Assembly: GCA_965203195.1 (NCBI GenBank) | Contig: OZ241860.1 | Span: forward strand, 372,001 to 436,000 | Source of the DNA: Bin87 sp965203195 | GTDB taxonomy: Bacteria; Chloroflexota; Dehalococcoidia; Lucifugimonadales; UBA3495 | Length of the DNA stretch: 64,000 bases | Direction: 5' to 3' | Shown: positions 33,771-42,478 of the stretch, one piece after another | Layout of the letters: each line of letters starts with the position of its first letter | How positions within the stretch are numbered: the first letter of the stretch is position 1 | Notes under the pieces: model-generated | The model's input: the letters and a program-made list of their open reading frames with translations, nothing else | Database searches by the model: none | What the model was told of the DNA's origin: nothing | Program-made: the position numbers and the translations under genes

Positions 33771-34865
33771 ATGCCCATTGACCAGCAAACCCGCCGCCGC
33801 ATCGCCCGCACGGGCCTCACCGCCGGTGACCCGGAGCGCGCTTGCCCCGGCCATACCCTTTATGCCCCGATGTCAGGCAATGGCGCCGTCTATCTGCTGG
33901 ACGCCGCCGGCCAGGTGGCCCACCAGTGGCAGATGCCCTACCCGCCGGGGCTGTATGGCTACCTGCTGCCCAACGGCAACCTGTTCTACGGCGGCAAGGT
34001 GCGGGACGACGGCGCCTGGGACATCTTTGACGGCTTCAAGCGGTTCAAGGGCGGCATAATGCTGGAAGCCGACTGGGATGGCAACATCCTCTGGGAACAC
34101 CGGGATCCGTACCATCACCACGACGCCCGGCGCACTCCGTCCGGCGGCTGCCTTTATATGACCGTAGAGCGGATGGACGCTGCGGATGCCGCCAAAGTGC
34201 GGGGCGGCCAGCCCGGTTCCGGCGCGGAGGGTATGTGGTGCGATGTGCTGGTAGCCGTGGACGCCGCCGGCAACCGCGTCTGGGAATGGCGCGCCGCCGA
34301 CCACTTGGACCCGGCCCGTCATATCATCACTTTCAACGACCTGCGCGACGAATGGAGCCACGGCAACACCGTGGTTCCGCTGCCCGACGGCCGGGTGATG
34401 TTCAGCTTCCGCAACATATCCACCGTGGGCATCATTGAGCGGGACAGCGGCGCAATTGCCTGGCAGATTGGCGACGACACGCTAGCCCAGCAGCATGACC
34501 CGTCCCTGCTGGACAACGGCAACATCCTGATTTACGACAACGGTTCGCACAGCAAGCGCGACCCGTTGCCGGCGTCCCGCGTCATTGAGGTTGACCCGGC
34601 GACCAACGAAATCGTGTGGCAGTACCGGGACAACCCGCCGTTCAACTTTTTCAGCGCCTACATTTCCGGCGCCCGCCGCCTGCCCAACGGCAACACGCTG
34701 GTCACCGAGGGCCACTTCGGACGCATTTTCCAGGCAACGCCCGCCGGCGAAGTGGTGTGGGAGTACATCAACCCCCACTTCGCGCCCAATGAACAGGGCT
34801 ACTTGGTCAACAGCGTCTTTCGCGCCACCCACTACCCGCCGGACGCAATACCGCAGTTGCGCTGA
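33771..34865 (+). CDS. Arylsulfotransferase (ASST)-like beta-propeller protein
   Basis: A 364-aa protein with repeated blades of the ASST/PQQ-like propeller type: YLLDAAGQVAHQW, GYLLPNGNLFYGG, MLEADWDGNILWEHRDPYHHHD, NTVVPLPDGRVMFSFR and RRLPNGNTLVTEGHFGR. ASST-family enzymes move sulfate between phenols, usually after export. No signal peptide is visible here, so a cytosolic propeller with another role is possible. It sits between mtnA and the MTA phosphorylase, for unknown reason. Confidence 0.75.
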   Translation: MPIDQQTRRRIARTGLTAGDPERACPGHTLYAPMSGNGAVYLLDAAGQVAHQWQMPYPPGLYGYLLPNGNLFYGGKVRDDGAWDIFDGFKRFKGGIMLEADWDGNILWEHRDPYHHHDARRTPSGGCLYMTVERMDAADAAKVRGGQPGSGAEGMWCDVLVAVDAAGNRVWEWRAADHLDPARHIITFNDLRDEWSHGNTVVPLPDGRVMFSFRNISTVGIIERDSGAIAWQIGDDTLAQQHDPSLLDNGNILIYDNGSHSKRDPLPASRVIEVDPATNEIVWQYRDNPPFNFFSAYISGARRLPNGNTLVTEGHFGRIFQATPAGEVVWEYINPHFAPNEQGYLVNSVFRATHYPPDAIPQLR

Positions 34866-34920
34866 CCCATCACACTAGTCGTTCCGGCGCAAGCCTGCTT
34901 CCCCCAACAGAGGCAATCCG

Positions 34921-35526
34921 ATGGCAGCCTGGCAGACCGACAACTACGGAGAGGAGAACCCGCACACCGGCGATTTGGCCGGCGGCGCCTACATTGCGAC
35001 GGGCCGTATCATCGCCCTGTCCGTCATCAGCTTTGGCATCTACTGGATCTACTGGATGTATCGCACCTGGAAGCAGTATGCCGACCATACCGGTGAGGAA
35101 GCCTACCCGGTATGGCACGGCCTGACTCAGCTGGTGCCGGTGTACGGCTTCTTTCGCTTTTATGCCCACGCCGGGGCGTTCAAAGCACTGATGCGGCAAC
35201 GCGCGATGCAGGACACCCTCAATCTGGACTTGCTGGGCACCATCGTGGTCGTTAGTACCATCGTGAGTATCACTGCCGGAGGTTTGAGCGGCAGCTCTAG
35301 CGTAAGTCTGGCGACGCGACTGGTCGCATTCGTCATTCAACTGACTGCCATCGTGGTTGGCATTGGTGTGCTGTGCCGTGTTCAGTCCAACCTCAATCGC
35401 TACTGGGCTGATGTGGACCACCGGCTGACGCAATCCGCCCGTTTCGGCAAGGGCGAAATCGTATGCATTGGCCTCGGCATCATAGCTTGGCTCGGCTCCA
35501 TTGCCGGCATCATCTGGCCTACCTAG
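34921..35526 (+). CDS. DUF4234-like membrane protein
   Basis: A 201-aa protein with hydrophobic segments at about 27-47 (RIIALSVISFGIYWIYWMY), 70-85, 100-125, 132-150 and 178-200. The motif FGIYWIYWMYRTWKQY and the following VPVYGFFRFYAHAGAFKAL resemble the DUF4234 family of unknown function. It has no obvious role in SAM metabolism but is co-directional with the flanking genes. Confidence 0.7.
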   Translation: MAAWQTDNYGEENPHTGDLAGGAYIATGRIIALSVISFGIYWIYWMYRTWKQYADHTGEEAYPVWHGLTQLVPVYGFFRFYAHAGAFKALMRQRAMQDTLNLDLLGTIVVVSTIVSITAGGLSGSSSVSLATRLVAFVIQLTAIVVGIGVLCRVQSNLNRYWADVDHRLTQSARFGKGEIVCIGLGIIAWLGSIAGIIWPT

Positions 35527-35578
35527 CCGGCCCGGCCCTGATGCGGCCTTTCCTACAAGCAAAGGAACGCAACCCCTA

Positions 35579-36466
35579 ATGCCAAACCACCCTCAAGCGG
35601 AAATCGCCATCATCGGCGGCAGCGGCCTCTACGAAATACAGGGCTTCGCGGAGACTGCCGTGGTTGACCCGGATACCCCCTATGGCAAGCCCAGCGACGC
35701 CATTACCGTGGGCGAACTGCAAGGCGCATCGGTGGCCTTTCTGCCCCGGCACGGGCGCGGCCACCGGGTCAGCCCCTCGGAGCTGCCCTTTCGCGCCAAC
35801 ATCTACGCCCTGAAAACCCTGGGCGTCCGGCGCATCGTGTCCGTCAGCGCCGTGGGCAGCCTGCAAGTGCCCTACCAGCCCCAGCATCTGGTCATCCCCG
35901 ACCAGCTGATTGACCGCACCCGCGCCCGTAAAAGTACCTTTTTTGAGGACGGCGTGGTGGCGCACATCAGCTTCGCTGACCCCTTCTGCCCCGCCGTCAG
36001 CGGCATTCTGGCCGACGGCGGCGAAGGGCAGGGCATCCCCACTCACGCCGGCGCTACGCTGGTGGTGATGGAGGGCCCCGCCTTTTCTACCCGCGCCGAG
36101 TCGGAAATGTACCGCGCCTGGGGCGGCGACCTGATTGGTATGACCACCCTGCCCGAGGCCAAGCTGGCCCGGGAAGCCGAAATGTGCTACGCCGTAATGG
36201 CCTGGGTCACCGATTACGACTGCTGGCACCCCGACCACGATGATGTCAGCGTTGACCTGGTGATTGAGAACTTGGTCGCCAACATCGCCAACAGCCGCAT
36301 CATACTGCGCCACATCGTGCCTGAACTGGCGGCGCTGGGCCCCTGCGAATGCCAGACCGCCCTGGCCAACGCCGTTATTACCGACCGCCACCGCATCTCC
36401 GAAGCGGCCTACCGCCGGCTGTACCCCATCGCCGGCCACCACCTTGACCCGCCGCCCAACCCCTAG
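35579..36466 (+). CDS. mtnP: S-methyl-5'-thioadenosine phosphorylase
   Basis: This enzyme phosphorolyses methylthioadenosine to adenine and methylthioribose-1-phosphate, the MtnA substrate. The 295-aa protein has the phosphate-binding IIGGSGLYEIQG at 10-21, PRHGRGHRVSPSELPFRAN, DRTRARKSTFFEDG, EGPAFSTRAESEMYR, and the base-specificity region VTDYDCWHPDHDDVS. The DYD and following residues favour MTA over inosine/guanosine. The start at 35579 gives the proper N-terminus. Confidence 0.93.
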   Translation: MPNHPQAEIAIIGGSGLYEIQGFAETAVVDPDTPYGKPSDAITVGELQGASVAFLPRHGRGHRVSPSELPFRANIYALKTLGVRRIVSVSAVGSLQVPYQPQHLVIPDQLIDRTRARKSTFFEDGVVAHISFADPFCPAVSGILADGGEGQGIPTHAGATLVVMEGPAFSTRAESEMYRAWGGDLIGMTTLPEAKLAREAEMCYAVMAWVTDYDCWHPDHDDVSVDLVIENLVANIANSRIILRHIVPELAALGPCECQTALANAVITDRHRISEAAYRRLYPIAGHHLDPPPNP

Positions 36467-36550
36467 GGCGCGTGTTAAACCCGCCGTCATTGCGGCGCCA
36501 GCCGGAGTGACAAAAGTACCGGAATAACGGAAGCGACAGGAGGCAACCGA

Positions 36551-36910
36551 ATGCCACGACAGAATCCCGGCGAACCTTACTACCGGGTGGATTCCCCCGA
36601 AGCGCTCCAAATTTTGCAGGCCGACCCGGAGGGTACGGTAGTCATTGATGTGCGCCGGGACGACGAATGGGTCACCGGCCACGCCAGCGGCGCCGTTCAC
36701 ATCAATGTTGACGACCTGCCCGGCCGGATGGACGAAGTGCCGGAGGACAAGAAAGTCCTCTTTATCTGCGCCGCCGGCGTCCGCAGCGGCCTGGCCTGCG
36801 AACTGGCCGCCGCTATGGGCTACGACTCGGAAATGCTCTACAACGTGGACGACGGCACCCCCGCCTGGATCGCCGCCGGCAACCCCACTTCCTATGGCGA
36901 CAACCCGTAG
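36551..36910 (+). CDS. Rhodanese-like sulfurtransferase
   Basis: A 119-aa single rhodanese domain: VVIDVRRDDEWVTGHASGAVHI at the front, then the active-site loop FICAAGVRSGLAC with C76. It could carry persulfide sulfur. Location between MTA phosphorylase and SAH hydrolase suggests a link with sulfur/methionine metabolism, but this is inference. Confidence 0.88.
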   Translation: MPRQNPGEPYYRVDSPEALQILQADPEGTVVIDVRRDDEWVTGHASGAVHINVDDLPGRMDEVPEDKKVLFICAAGVRSGLACELAAAMGYDSEMLYNVDDGTPAWIAAGNPTSYGDNP

Positions 36911-36942
36911 CCGGCCCGCCCGGCCACGCGCAACTCAAAACC

Positions 36943-37008
36943 CGTCATTCCGGCGCCAGCCGGAATCTGCCAACCGCTACCCGGATTCCGGCGCCAGCCG
37001 GGATGACG
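36943..37008. repeat. REP-like inverted repeat before ahcY
   Basis: CGTCATTCCGG (36943-36953) and CCGGGATGACG (36998-37008) form arms with one mismatch, with an inner duplicated ATTCCGGCGCCAGCCGG element. A shorter relative is at 36485-36511. See the copy at 7139-7196. Confidence 0.6.
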
Positions 37009-37036
37009 CGGCAGCGGGATTCGGAGGTAAATCGAT

Positions 37037-38308
37037 TTGCTTGAACAGAAAGTCAAAGGCGACGTCAAGGACCTTTCCCTGGCCCCGGCCGGCGTTGACC
37101 GCATCCGGTGGGCCGGCCGGGAAATGCCCGTGGTCAATATGATTGCGGAACGCTTCCGCAAGGAGCAGCCCCTGGCCGGCGTCCGCATGGCCGCCTGCCT
37201 TCATGTGACCACCGAAACCGCCAACTTGGCCATTGCCCTCAAAGCCGGCGGCGCCGACCTGGTCATCTGCGCCAGCAACCCCCTGTCCACGCAGGACGAA
37301 ACCGCCGCCGCCCTGGTGCAGGAGTACGGCATCCCCACCTACGCTATCAAGGGCGAGGACAACGAAACCTACTACCGCCACATCAACGCCGTGCTGGACC
37401 ACGCGCCGATGGTCACGATGGACGACGGAGCCGACCTGGTGGGCATCCTGCATAAGGAACGCAGCGACCTGTTGCCCAATGTCATCGCCGGCACCGAGGA
37501 AACCACCACCGGCGTGGTGCGCCTCACTGCCATGGCCGCCGAGGGGCAGCTGAAGTACCCCATCATCGCCGTCAATGAAGCCGAAACCAAGCACTTCTTT
37601 GACAACCGCTACGGCACCGGCCAGAGCACCCTGGACGGCATTACCCGAGCCACCAACATCCTGTGGGCCGGCCGCCGCGTGGTCGTGGGCGGCTACGGCT
37701 GGTGCGGACGGGGCGTGGCCTCCCGGGCCCGGGGTCTGGGCGCCCAAGTCATCGTCACCGAGGTTAATCCCGTGCGGGCCTTGGAGGCCGTAATGGATGG
37801 CTTCCAAGTGATGACCGGCGTGGCAGCCGCCCGCCAGGGCGAGGTGTTCATCACCGTATCCGGCGGCTGGCACGTCATCGGCGCCGACCATTTCGCCGTG
37901 ATGTCCGACGGCGCCATCGTCGCCAACAGCGGCCATTTCAATGTGGAGATTGACATCCCCGCCCTGGAAGCCGCCTCCGTCAGCCACCGGGAAGTGCGCC
38001 CCTTCGTTGAGGAGTACACTACCGCCGACGGCCGCCGCATCTACCTGCTGGGCGAGGGTCGCCTCATCAACCTGGCCGCCGCCGAAGGCCATCCCTCCGC
38101 CGTAATGGATATGTCCTTCGCCAACCAGGCGTTGAGCGCCGAGTACCTGGCGCAGAACTACCGGAACCTCGCCAACGGCGTCCACGTCGTCCCCCGCGAA
38201 ATTGACGCCGAAGTGGGCCGCCTCAAGCTGGAAACGATGGGCATCCGCATTGATACCCTCACCGCCGAACAGACCGCCTACAACGAAAGCTGGGAGGAAG
38301 GCACCTAG
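37037..38308 (+). CDS. ahcY: S-adenosylhomocysteine hydrolase
   Basis: AhcY splits SAH to adenosine and homocysteine. The 423-aa protein starts with TTG at 37037 (MLEQKVKGDVKD), preceded by CGGAGG ten bases upstream. It has AACLHVTTETANLAIALKAGG, NETYYRHINAVLD, NNRYGTGQSTLDGI and the NAD-binding VVGGYGWCGRGVA. It clears the product of SAM-dependent methylation; metK follows 102 bases downstream. Confidence 0.96.
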   Translation: MLEQKVKGDVKDLSLAPAGVDRIRWAGREMPVVNMIAERFRKEQPLAGVRMAACLHVTTETANLAIALKAGGADLVICASNPLSTQDETAAALVQEYGIPTYAIKGEDNETYYRHINAVLDHAPMVTMDDGADLVGILHKERSDLLPNVIAGTEETTTGVVRLTAMAAEGQLKYPIIAVNEAETKHFFDNRYGTGQSTLDGITRATNILWAGRRVVVGGYGWCGRGVASRARGLGAQVIVTEVNPVRALEAVMDGFQVMTGVAAARQGEVFITVSGGWHVIGADHFAVMSDGAIVANSGHFNVEIDIPALEAASVSHREVRPFVEEYTTADGRRIYLLGEGRLINLAAAEGHPSAVMDMSFANQALSAEYLAQNYRNLANGVHVVPREIDAEVGRLKLETMGIRIDTLTAEQTAYNESWEEGT

Positions 38309-38410
38309 CCGCCTGCCGTCAAATTACGGGCCGCTGGCTCGCCCGCCGGTTATCGCCGGCCGCCCGTTGGAAACCGCTCCCTGAAACTATCCCGCGGAGG
38401 AACCAACCCG

Positions 38411-39661
38411 ATGCCCATACAATTCAACACCTCGCCCCGGTACCTGCTCACCTCCGAGTCGGTCACCGAGGGCCACCCCGACAAGGTGTGCGACCAGATT
38501 TCCGACGCCGTGCTGGACGCCGCCCTCTCCGTGGACCCCATGAGCCGCGTGGCCTGCGAAACCGTGGCCGGCAAGAACCTGGTAATGGTCACCGGCGAAA
38601 TCACCACCCAGGCGCCTTTGGACTTTGACGCCATCACCCGCCGGACGCTGCTGGAAATCGGCTACACCGACCTCAAGTACGGCATCGACGGCCACTCCTG
38701 CGGCATCATCCGCAACGCCAGCCAGCAGTCGCCGGACATCAACGCCGGCGTCAGCACCGCCCTGGAGCATCGCGCCAACGGCGCCGGCGCCGCCGACGCC
38801 CGCCGCGCCACCGGAGCCGGCGACCAGGGTATGATGGTGGGCTTCGCCTGCAACGAAACCGACAGCCTGATGCCCATCACCGTTGACCTGTCGCACCGCC
38901 TGGTGGAGCGGCTGGCCGCCGTCCGCAAGGATGGCGCTCTGCCTTATCTGGGCCCCGACGGCAAGTCGCAAATCACCGTGGAATACCGCTATGGCAAACC
39001 CCACCGGGTTGACGCCGTGGTCATCAGCAGCCAGCACGATGACACCGCCGACCGCGACGCTTTCCGCGCCCAAATCCGCCAGGATGTTATTGAGCAGGTC
39101 ATCAGGCCGATTGTGCCGGCGCAGCTGCTGGACGACGAAACCAAGTACTTCGTCAATCCCAGCGGCTGGTTCGTGGTGGGCGGACCCCAGGGCGACACCG
39201 GCCTGACCGGGCGCAAGATTCTGGTGGACACCTACGGCGGCATCGCCCGGCACGGCGGCGGCGCCTTCTCCGGCAAAGACCCGACGAAAGTTGACCGCTC
39301 CGGCGCCTACGCCGCCCGCTATGTCGCCAAAAACTTGGTGGCCGCCGGCCTGGCCGACCGCCTGGAGGTGCTGGTTTCCTACGCCATCGGCGTGGCCGAA
39401 CCCACTTCCATCGCCATTGAGACTTTCGACACCAACCACATTGACAACGAGCGCATTGTGGAACTGGTGCACGAACACTTTGACCTGCGCCCGGGCGCCA
39501 TCATTGAGGACCTGGACCTGCGCCGCCCCATCTACCGCAAGACTGCGGCCTACGGACACTTCGGGCGCAACGACCTGGACCTCCCCTGGGAGCGCACGGA
39601 CAAGGCGGAAGCCCTCAAGCAGGCCGCCGGCGCCACTCTGGCCGGCGCGGCCGCCCGCTGA
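38411..39661 (+). CDS. metK: S-adenosylmethionine synthetase
   Basis: MetK makes SAM from methionine and ATP. The 416-aa protein begins MPIQFNTSPRYLLTSESVTEGHPDKVCDQ, with the ATP-binding GHPDK. It also has ATGAGDQGMMVGFACNET and the phosphate-binding GGGAFSGKDPTKVDRSGAY, both family signatures. CGGAGG at 38396 precedes the ATG. As the last gene of the SAM set, it is the usual target of a SAM-I switch. Confidence 0.97.
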   Translation: MPIQFNTSPRYLLTSESVTEGHPDKVCDQISDAVLDAALSVDPMSRVACETVAGKNLVMVTGEITTQAPLDFDAITRRTLLEIGYTDLKYGIDGHSCGIIRNASQQSPDINAGVSTALEHRANGAGAADARRATGAGDQGMMVGFACNETDSLMPITVDLSHRLVERLAAVRKDGALPYLGPDGKSQITVEYRYGKPHRVDAVVISSQHDDTADRDAFRAQIRQDVIEQVIRPIVPAQLLDDETKYFVNPSGWFVVGGPQGDTGLTGRKILVDTYGGIARHGGGAFSGKDPTKVDRSGAYAARYVAKNLVAAGLADRLEVLVSYAIGVAEPTSIAIETFDTNHIDNERIVELVHEHFDLRPGAIIEDLDLRRPIYRKTAAYGHFGRNDLDLPWERTDKAEALKQAAGATLAGAAAR

Positions 39662-39697
39662 TTCACCCGCCGGCTCAAAGGGTTAACTAACTAACTG

Positions 39698-39745
39698 ACC
39701 GGCGCCGGGATGGGAAAATGGCTTCCCGCTTTCCCCGGCGCCGGT
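39698..39745. terminator. Large hairpin after metK
   Basis: ACCGGCGCCGGG (39698-39709) pairs perfectly with CCCGGCGCCGGT (39734-39745), with an inner GGGAA/TTCCC stem. A short TTT follows on the plus strand. The convergent gene at 39868 may also end nearby, so it could act in both directions. The T run is short for a textbook terminator. Confidence 0.6.
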
Positions 39746-39867
39746 TTCCGACGCGGCCGATTGACCGGCTGCTGTTCCGGGCCGCCGGCATGGCGACGCC
39801 GTAGATGGTACGGCAGGCCGGCTGCTCCGGGGCGGGGCGGCTCCGTTTTGACCTGTGTAAGACGGGT

Positions 39868-41109
39868 TCAGGTAACGCGCCCGGCGGCAGCGGCGGCGCG
39901 CCGGCGTTGGGCCACGCCGGCGCGCACCAGCGGTATCAGCTCCCTGCCGTACTCGGCGGCGTCGGCCAGAGGGTCAAACCCCCGGATGATGAATGCCGAG
40001 CAGCCCAGGTCGTAATAGGCCAGCAGCGCGTCGGCCACCTGCTGCGGCGTGCCCACCAGGCAGGTAGTGCTGCCGGAGGCCCCGCTGGCGGCGGCGATGG
40101 GCATCCACAGCCGTTCGTCGTGGACATTGCCTTCGGCGGCAAAGCGCAGCAGCCGCCAAGCTCCTTCGGACTGGGGCCGCGTGGGCGTTCCCGGCGCAAT
40201 GCGGCCCGCCGTGGCCTGCCTGACCCGCGCCAGTATCTCCTCGGCCCGCGCCCATGCTTTGGCTTCGGTGTCGGCCAGAATCGGACGCGCCGACAGGCTG
40301 AACCGCATTGCGGCCGGATCCCGCCCGGCCGCCGCTGTCCGCGCCCGTACGTCGGCAATGCGCCGGGCGATGGCGGCGCGGGGTTCGCCCCACAGCGCAA
40401 ACAGGTCAGCCCGGCGGCTGGCGACATCCAGCGCAATATCCGACGCGCCGCCGAAAAAGAGGGGCAGATGCGGCTTCTGCCGGCAGCGCGCCTGGCTGTA
40501 TGCCCCCTGTAAGCGGTAAAACTCGCCCTCGTGGTCAAAGGGTTCCGTTTCCGTCCAGATGCGCCGCATTACCGCCAGGTACTCGTCCGTCCGGCGATAG
40601 CGCGCGTCGTGATCCCGCCAGTCCCCGTCCTGCCGCTGCTCCACATCATTGCCTCCGGTGATGATATGCAGGGCGATGCGTCCGTTGGTCAGCTGGTCCA
40701 GGGTTGCCGCCTTGCGGGCGGCCAGAGTGGGGGCCACGAAACCCGGACGATGGGCAATCAGATACCCCAGCCGCTGCGTATGCGCCGCCGCGTAGCCCGC
40801 CACTTCAAAGCCGTCGGGCGTGGACGACGAATAACCTGTAAGCACCAGGTCAAACCCGGCGGCCTCGTGAGTGCGCGCAAAGTCCAGGATATAGGCCGGG
40901 TCAACTCCCGACGGCACTTCGGCGCCGGGGTTGATGCCGCCGCCGAACAGGCTGAGAGTGGCGCCGCGGTTGGCTTCCGACTCCCGTACCACCCCAATCA
41001 TTCCGATAATGGTGACGCCGTCGGCTCCGTACACGCTGGGCGTCGCCGGTTCCGCAGTCGGCGCCGGCGCCATTCCCCCCGCTCCGTTGCCGCCTGAATG
41101 GTTCCTCAC
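39868..41109 (-). CDS. LLM-class flavin-dependent oxidoreductase (SsuD-like) 1
   Basis: A 413-aa luciferase-like monooxygenase using reduced FMN, most similar in pattern to alkanesulfonate monooxygenases: FDLVLTGYSSSTPDGFEVAGY, HIITGGNDVEQRQDGD, DEYLAVMRRIWTETEPFDHEG and HLPLFFGGASDIALDVASRRAD. The GTG start at 41109 has AAGGAGA upstream. The N-terminal ~35 residues are a low-complexity tail, so a later start is possible. The substrate (sulfonate or other) is not visible. Confidence 0.88.
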   Translation of the reverse strand: MRNHSGGNGAGGMAPAPTAEPATPSVYGADGVTIIGMIGVVRESEANRGATLSLFGGGINPGAEVPSGVDPAYILDFARTHEAAGFDLVLTGYSSSTPDGFEVAGYAAAHTQRLGYLIAHRPGFVAPTLAARKAATLDQLTNGRIALHIITGGNDVEQRQDGDWRDHDARYRRTDEYLAVMRRIWTETEPFDHEGEFYRLQGAYSQARCRQKPHLPLFFGGASDIALDVASRRADLFALWGEPRAAIARRIADVRARTAAAGRDPAAMRFSLSARPILADTEAKAWARAEEILARVRQATAGRIAPGTPTRPQSEGAWRLLRFAAEGNVHDERLWMPIAAASGASGSTTCLVGTPQQVADALLAYYDLGCSAFIIRGFDPLADAAEYGRELIPLVRAGVAQRRRAAAAAGRVT

Positions 41110-41141
41110 TGCGCTGTCTCCTTTGGCCGGGCCGGATGCGG

Positions 41142-41909
41142 CTATTCTATCGGATAGTCGCGGTCTTCCAGCTGGTGCCAGTGGATTTGGCCGCTGTCGA
41201 TCAGGGGCTGGATGCGGTCATCGTTGCGGATGCTGGCGATGGCGGCATGGGCGGGGCAGCCTGTGAAGCGGGTGATGAAGCCGGCGTTGCGGAGGGCGCG
41301 CCCGGTGTCGCGGTCGTCAGCGGTGTACGAGACTTCCATGGCAATGTAATGCGTAGCGTCGTCCCCGTCGGCTACTGCGATGATCAGGTCGGCGCGGCGG
41401 AAACTGCGGAGCTCGTCGCTGCTGATTCCGGCGTCGTCGCCAGCCTGGTGCATCGCCCGCAGGTCGGACTGGGTAAGGGTATGCAACAGGCGGAAGCCCA
41501 TATCCAGGGCAATGTCCTCAGCCTCGTTGAGGGTACGCCTACGGGCGTAGTCGCCCCGCAGAATGCCGATGTCGTGTTGCATCCGTTCCGTCCGCCGCTC
41601 CATCCGCGCGTTGAATTCCTTCTGTTCGGCGTTGATCTGCCGCTGCTCGGCGATGAATTCGGTGGTGTTGGCGTTGAATTCCTTCTGTTCGGCGTTGATC
41701 TGCCGCTGCTCGGCGATGAATTCGGTGGTGTTGGCGTTGATCTGCCGTTGTTCGGCCATAAATGCTTCGGTAGTCGCGACGAAACGCTCGAAGCGGGCGG
41801 GCAGCTTCAGCAGCTCCTCGGTGAGGATTTCGCGCCGCACGGCCTCTTTCCAGCTCGGTTTTTCGGCCAGCGCGCGCAGCAGGTCGTCGGTAGTGTTGAT
41901 GGTGACCAT
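41142..41909 (-). CDS. Coiled-coil protein with a PD-(D/E)XK-like end
   Basis: A 255-aa protein. After a helical N-terminus, residues about 50-105 form a long coiled coil with a 21-residue repeat (NANTTEFIAEQRQINAEQKEF twice, plus partial copies). The C-terminal domain has RRADLIIAVADG and YIAMEVSYTADDRDTGRALRNAGF, similar to PD-(D/E)XK-like folds in DUF3782-type proteins, although a clear catalytic Lys after the Glu is not seen (MEVS). Nuclease activity is doubtful; a structural or regulatory role is possible. Confidence 0.7.
   Translation of the reverse strand: MVTINTTDDLLRALAEKPSWKEAVRREILTEELLKLPARFERFVATTEAFMAEQRQINANTTEFIAEQRQINAEQKEFNANTTEFIAEQRQINAEQKEFNARMERRTERMQHDIGILRGDYARRRTLNEAEDIALDMGFRLLHTLTQSDLRAMHQAGDDAGISSDELRSFRRADLIIAVADGDDATHYIAMEVSYTADDRDTGRALRNAGFITRFTGCPAHAAIASIRNDDRIQPLIDSGQIHWHQLEDRDYPIE
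41608..41733 (-). repeat. 63-bp tandem repeat in the coiled coil
   Basis: Two exact or near-exact 63-base units (41608-41670 and 41671-41733), followed by a partial third. Each unit contains two GAATTC sites. Copy number changes would lengthen or shorten the coiled coil by 21 residues without frameshift. Confidence 0.85.
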
Positions 41910-42071
41910 GATAATGGCGCCTCGTAGGGTAGTTGGGGCTATTATACTATAAGTCGGGCGAATTAACGGGGCGTTGTCGGGGTGATTTTACCGGGCAATC
42001 GCAAGACCGACGCCTGAATAACGTAGGATAGCGGGGCGAGCAGTATGGCAGTATGATTGCGGCAACACGCC

Positions 42072-42425
42072 CTAGTTCGGGCGCGCAAAGCTGATTTCGT
42101 GTCCGTCCGGGTCGGCAATGTGGTAGTACCGTTCCCGCCAGGGAGCATCGGCCGGCGCCGTGTCCGGCGTGTAGCCGGCGGCGATCATCCGCTGATGGTG
42201 CGCATCCACATCGTCCACATACAAGATGCAGCGTCCCCACCAACGCACTTCGGCATCGGGGCACAGAATCAGGTTGAGATAGCCGTCGCCTACCTGCAAC
42301 GAGGTAAAAGCGGCGTCCGGCCCGCCGTACAGAATGGGGATGCCGGCCCCGCCTTCGTAGAACGCCACCGACCGCGCCATATCCCGCACCGCCAGCGTAA
42401 TCGCGCTGATGCTCTGCACCGCCAT
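42072..42425 (-). CDS. VOC/glyoxalase-family protein
   Basis: A 117-aa protein with one pair of beta-alpha-beta-beta-beta modules: ISAITLAVRDMARSVAFYEG at the front and YYHIADPDGHEISFARP at the end. Family members include glyoxalases, dioxygenases and resistance proteins. A metal site with the usual His/Glu set is not complete to my eye, so the function is left open. Confidence 0.85.
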   Translation of the reverse strand: MAVQSISAITLAVRDMARSVAFYEGGAGIPILYGGPDAAFTSLQVGDGYLNLILCPDAEVRWWGRCILYVDDVDAHHQRMIAAGYTPDTAPADAPWRERYYHIADPDGHEISFARPN

Positions 42426-42478
42426 AATCTAAACCTCCACGCTAACCGGCAACGGGTACCGGGCCGGCCGCCGGCGCC

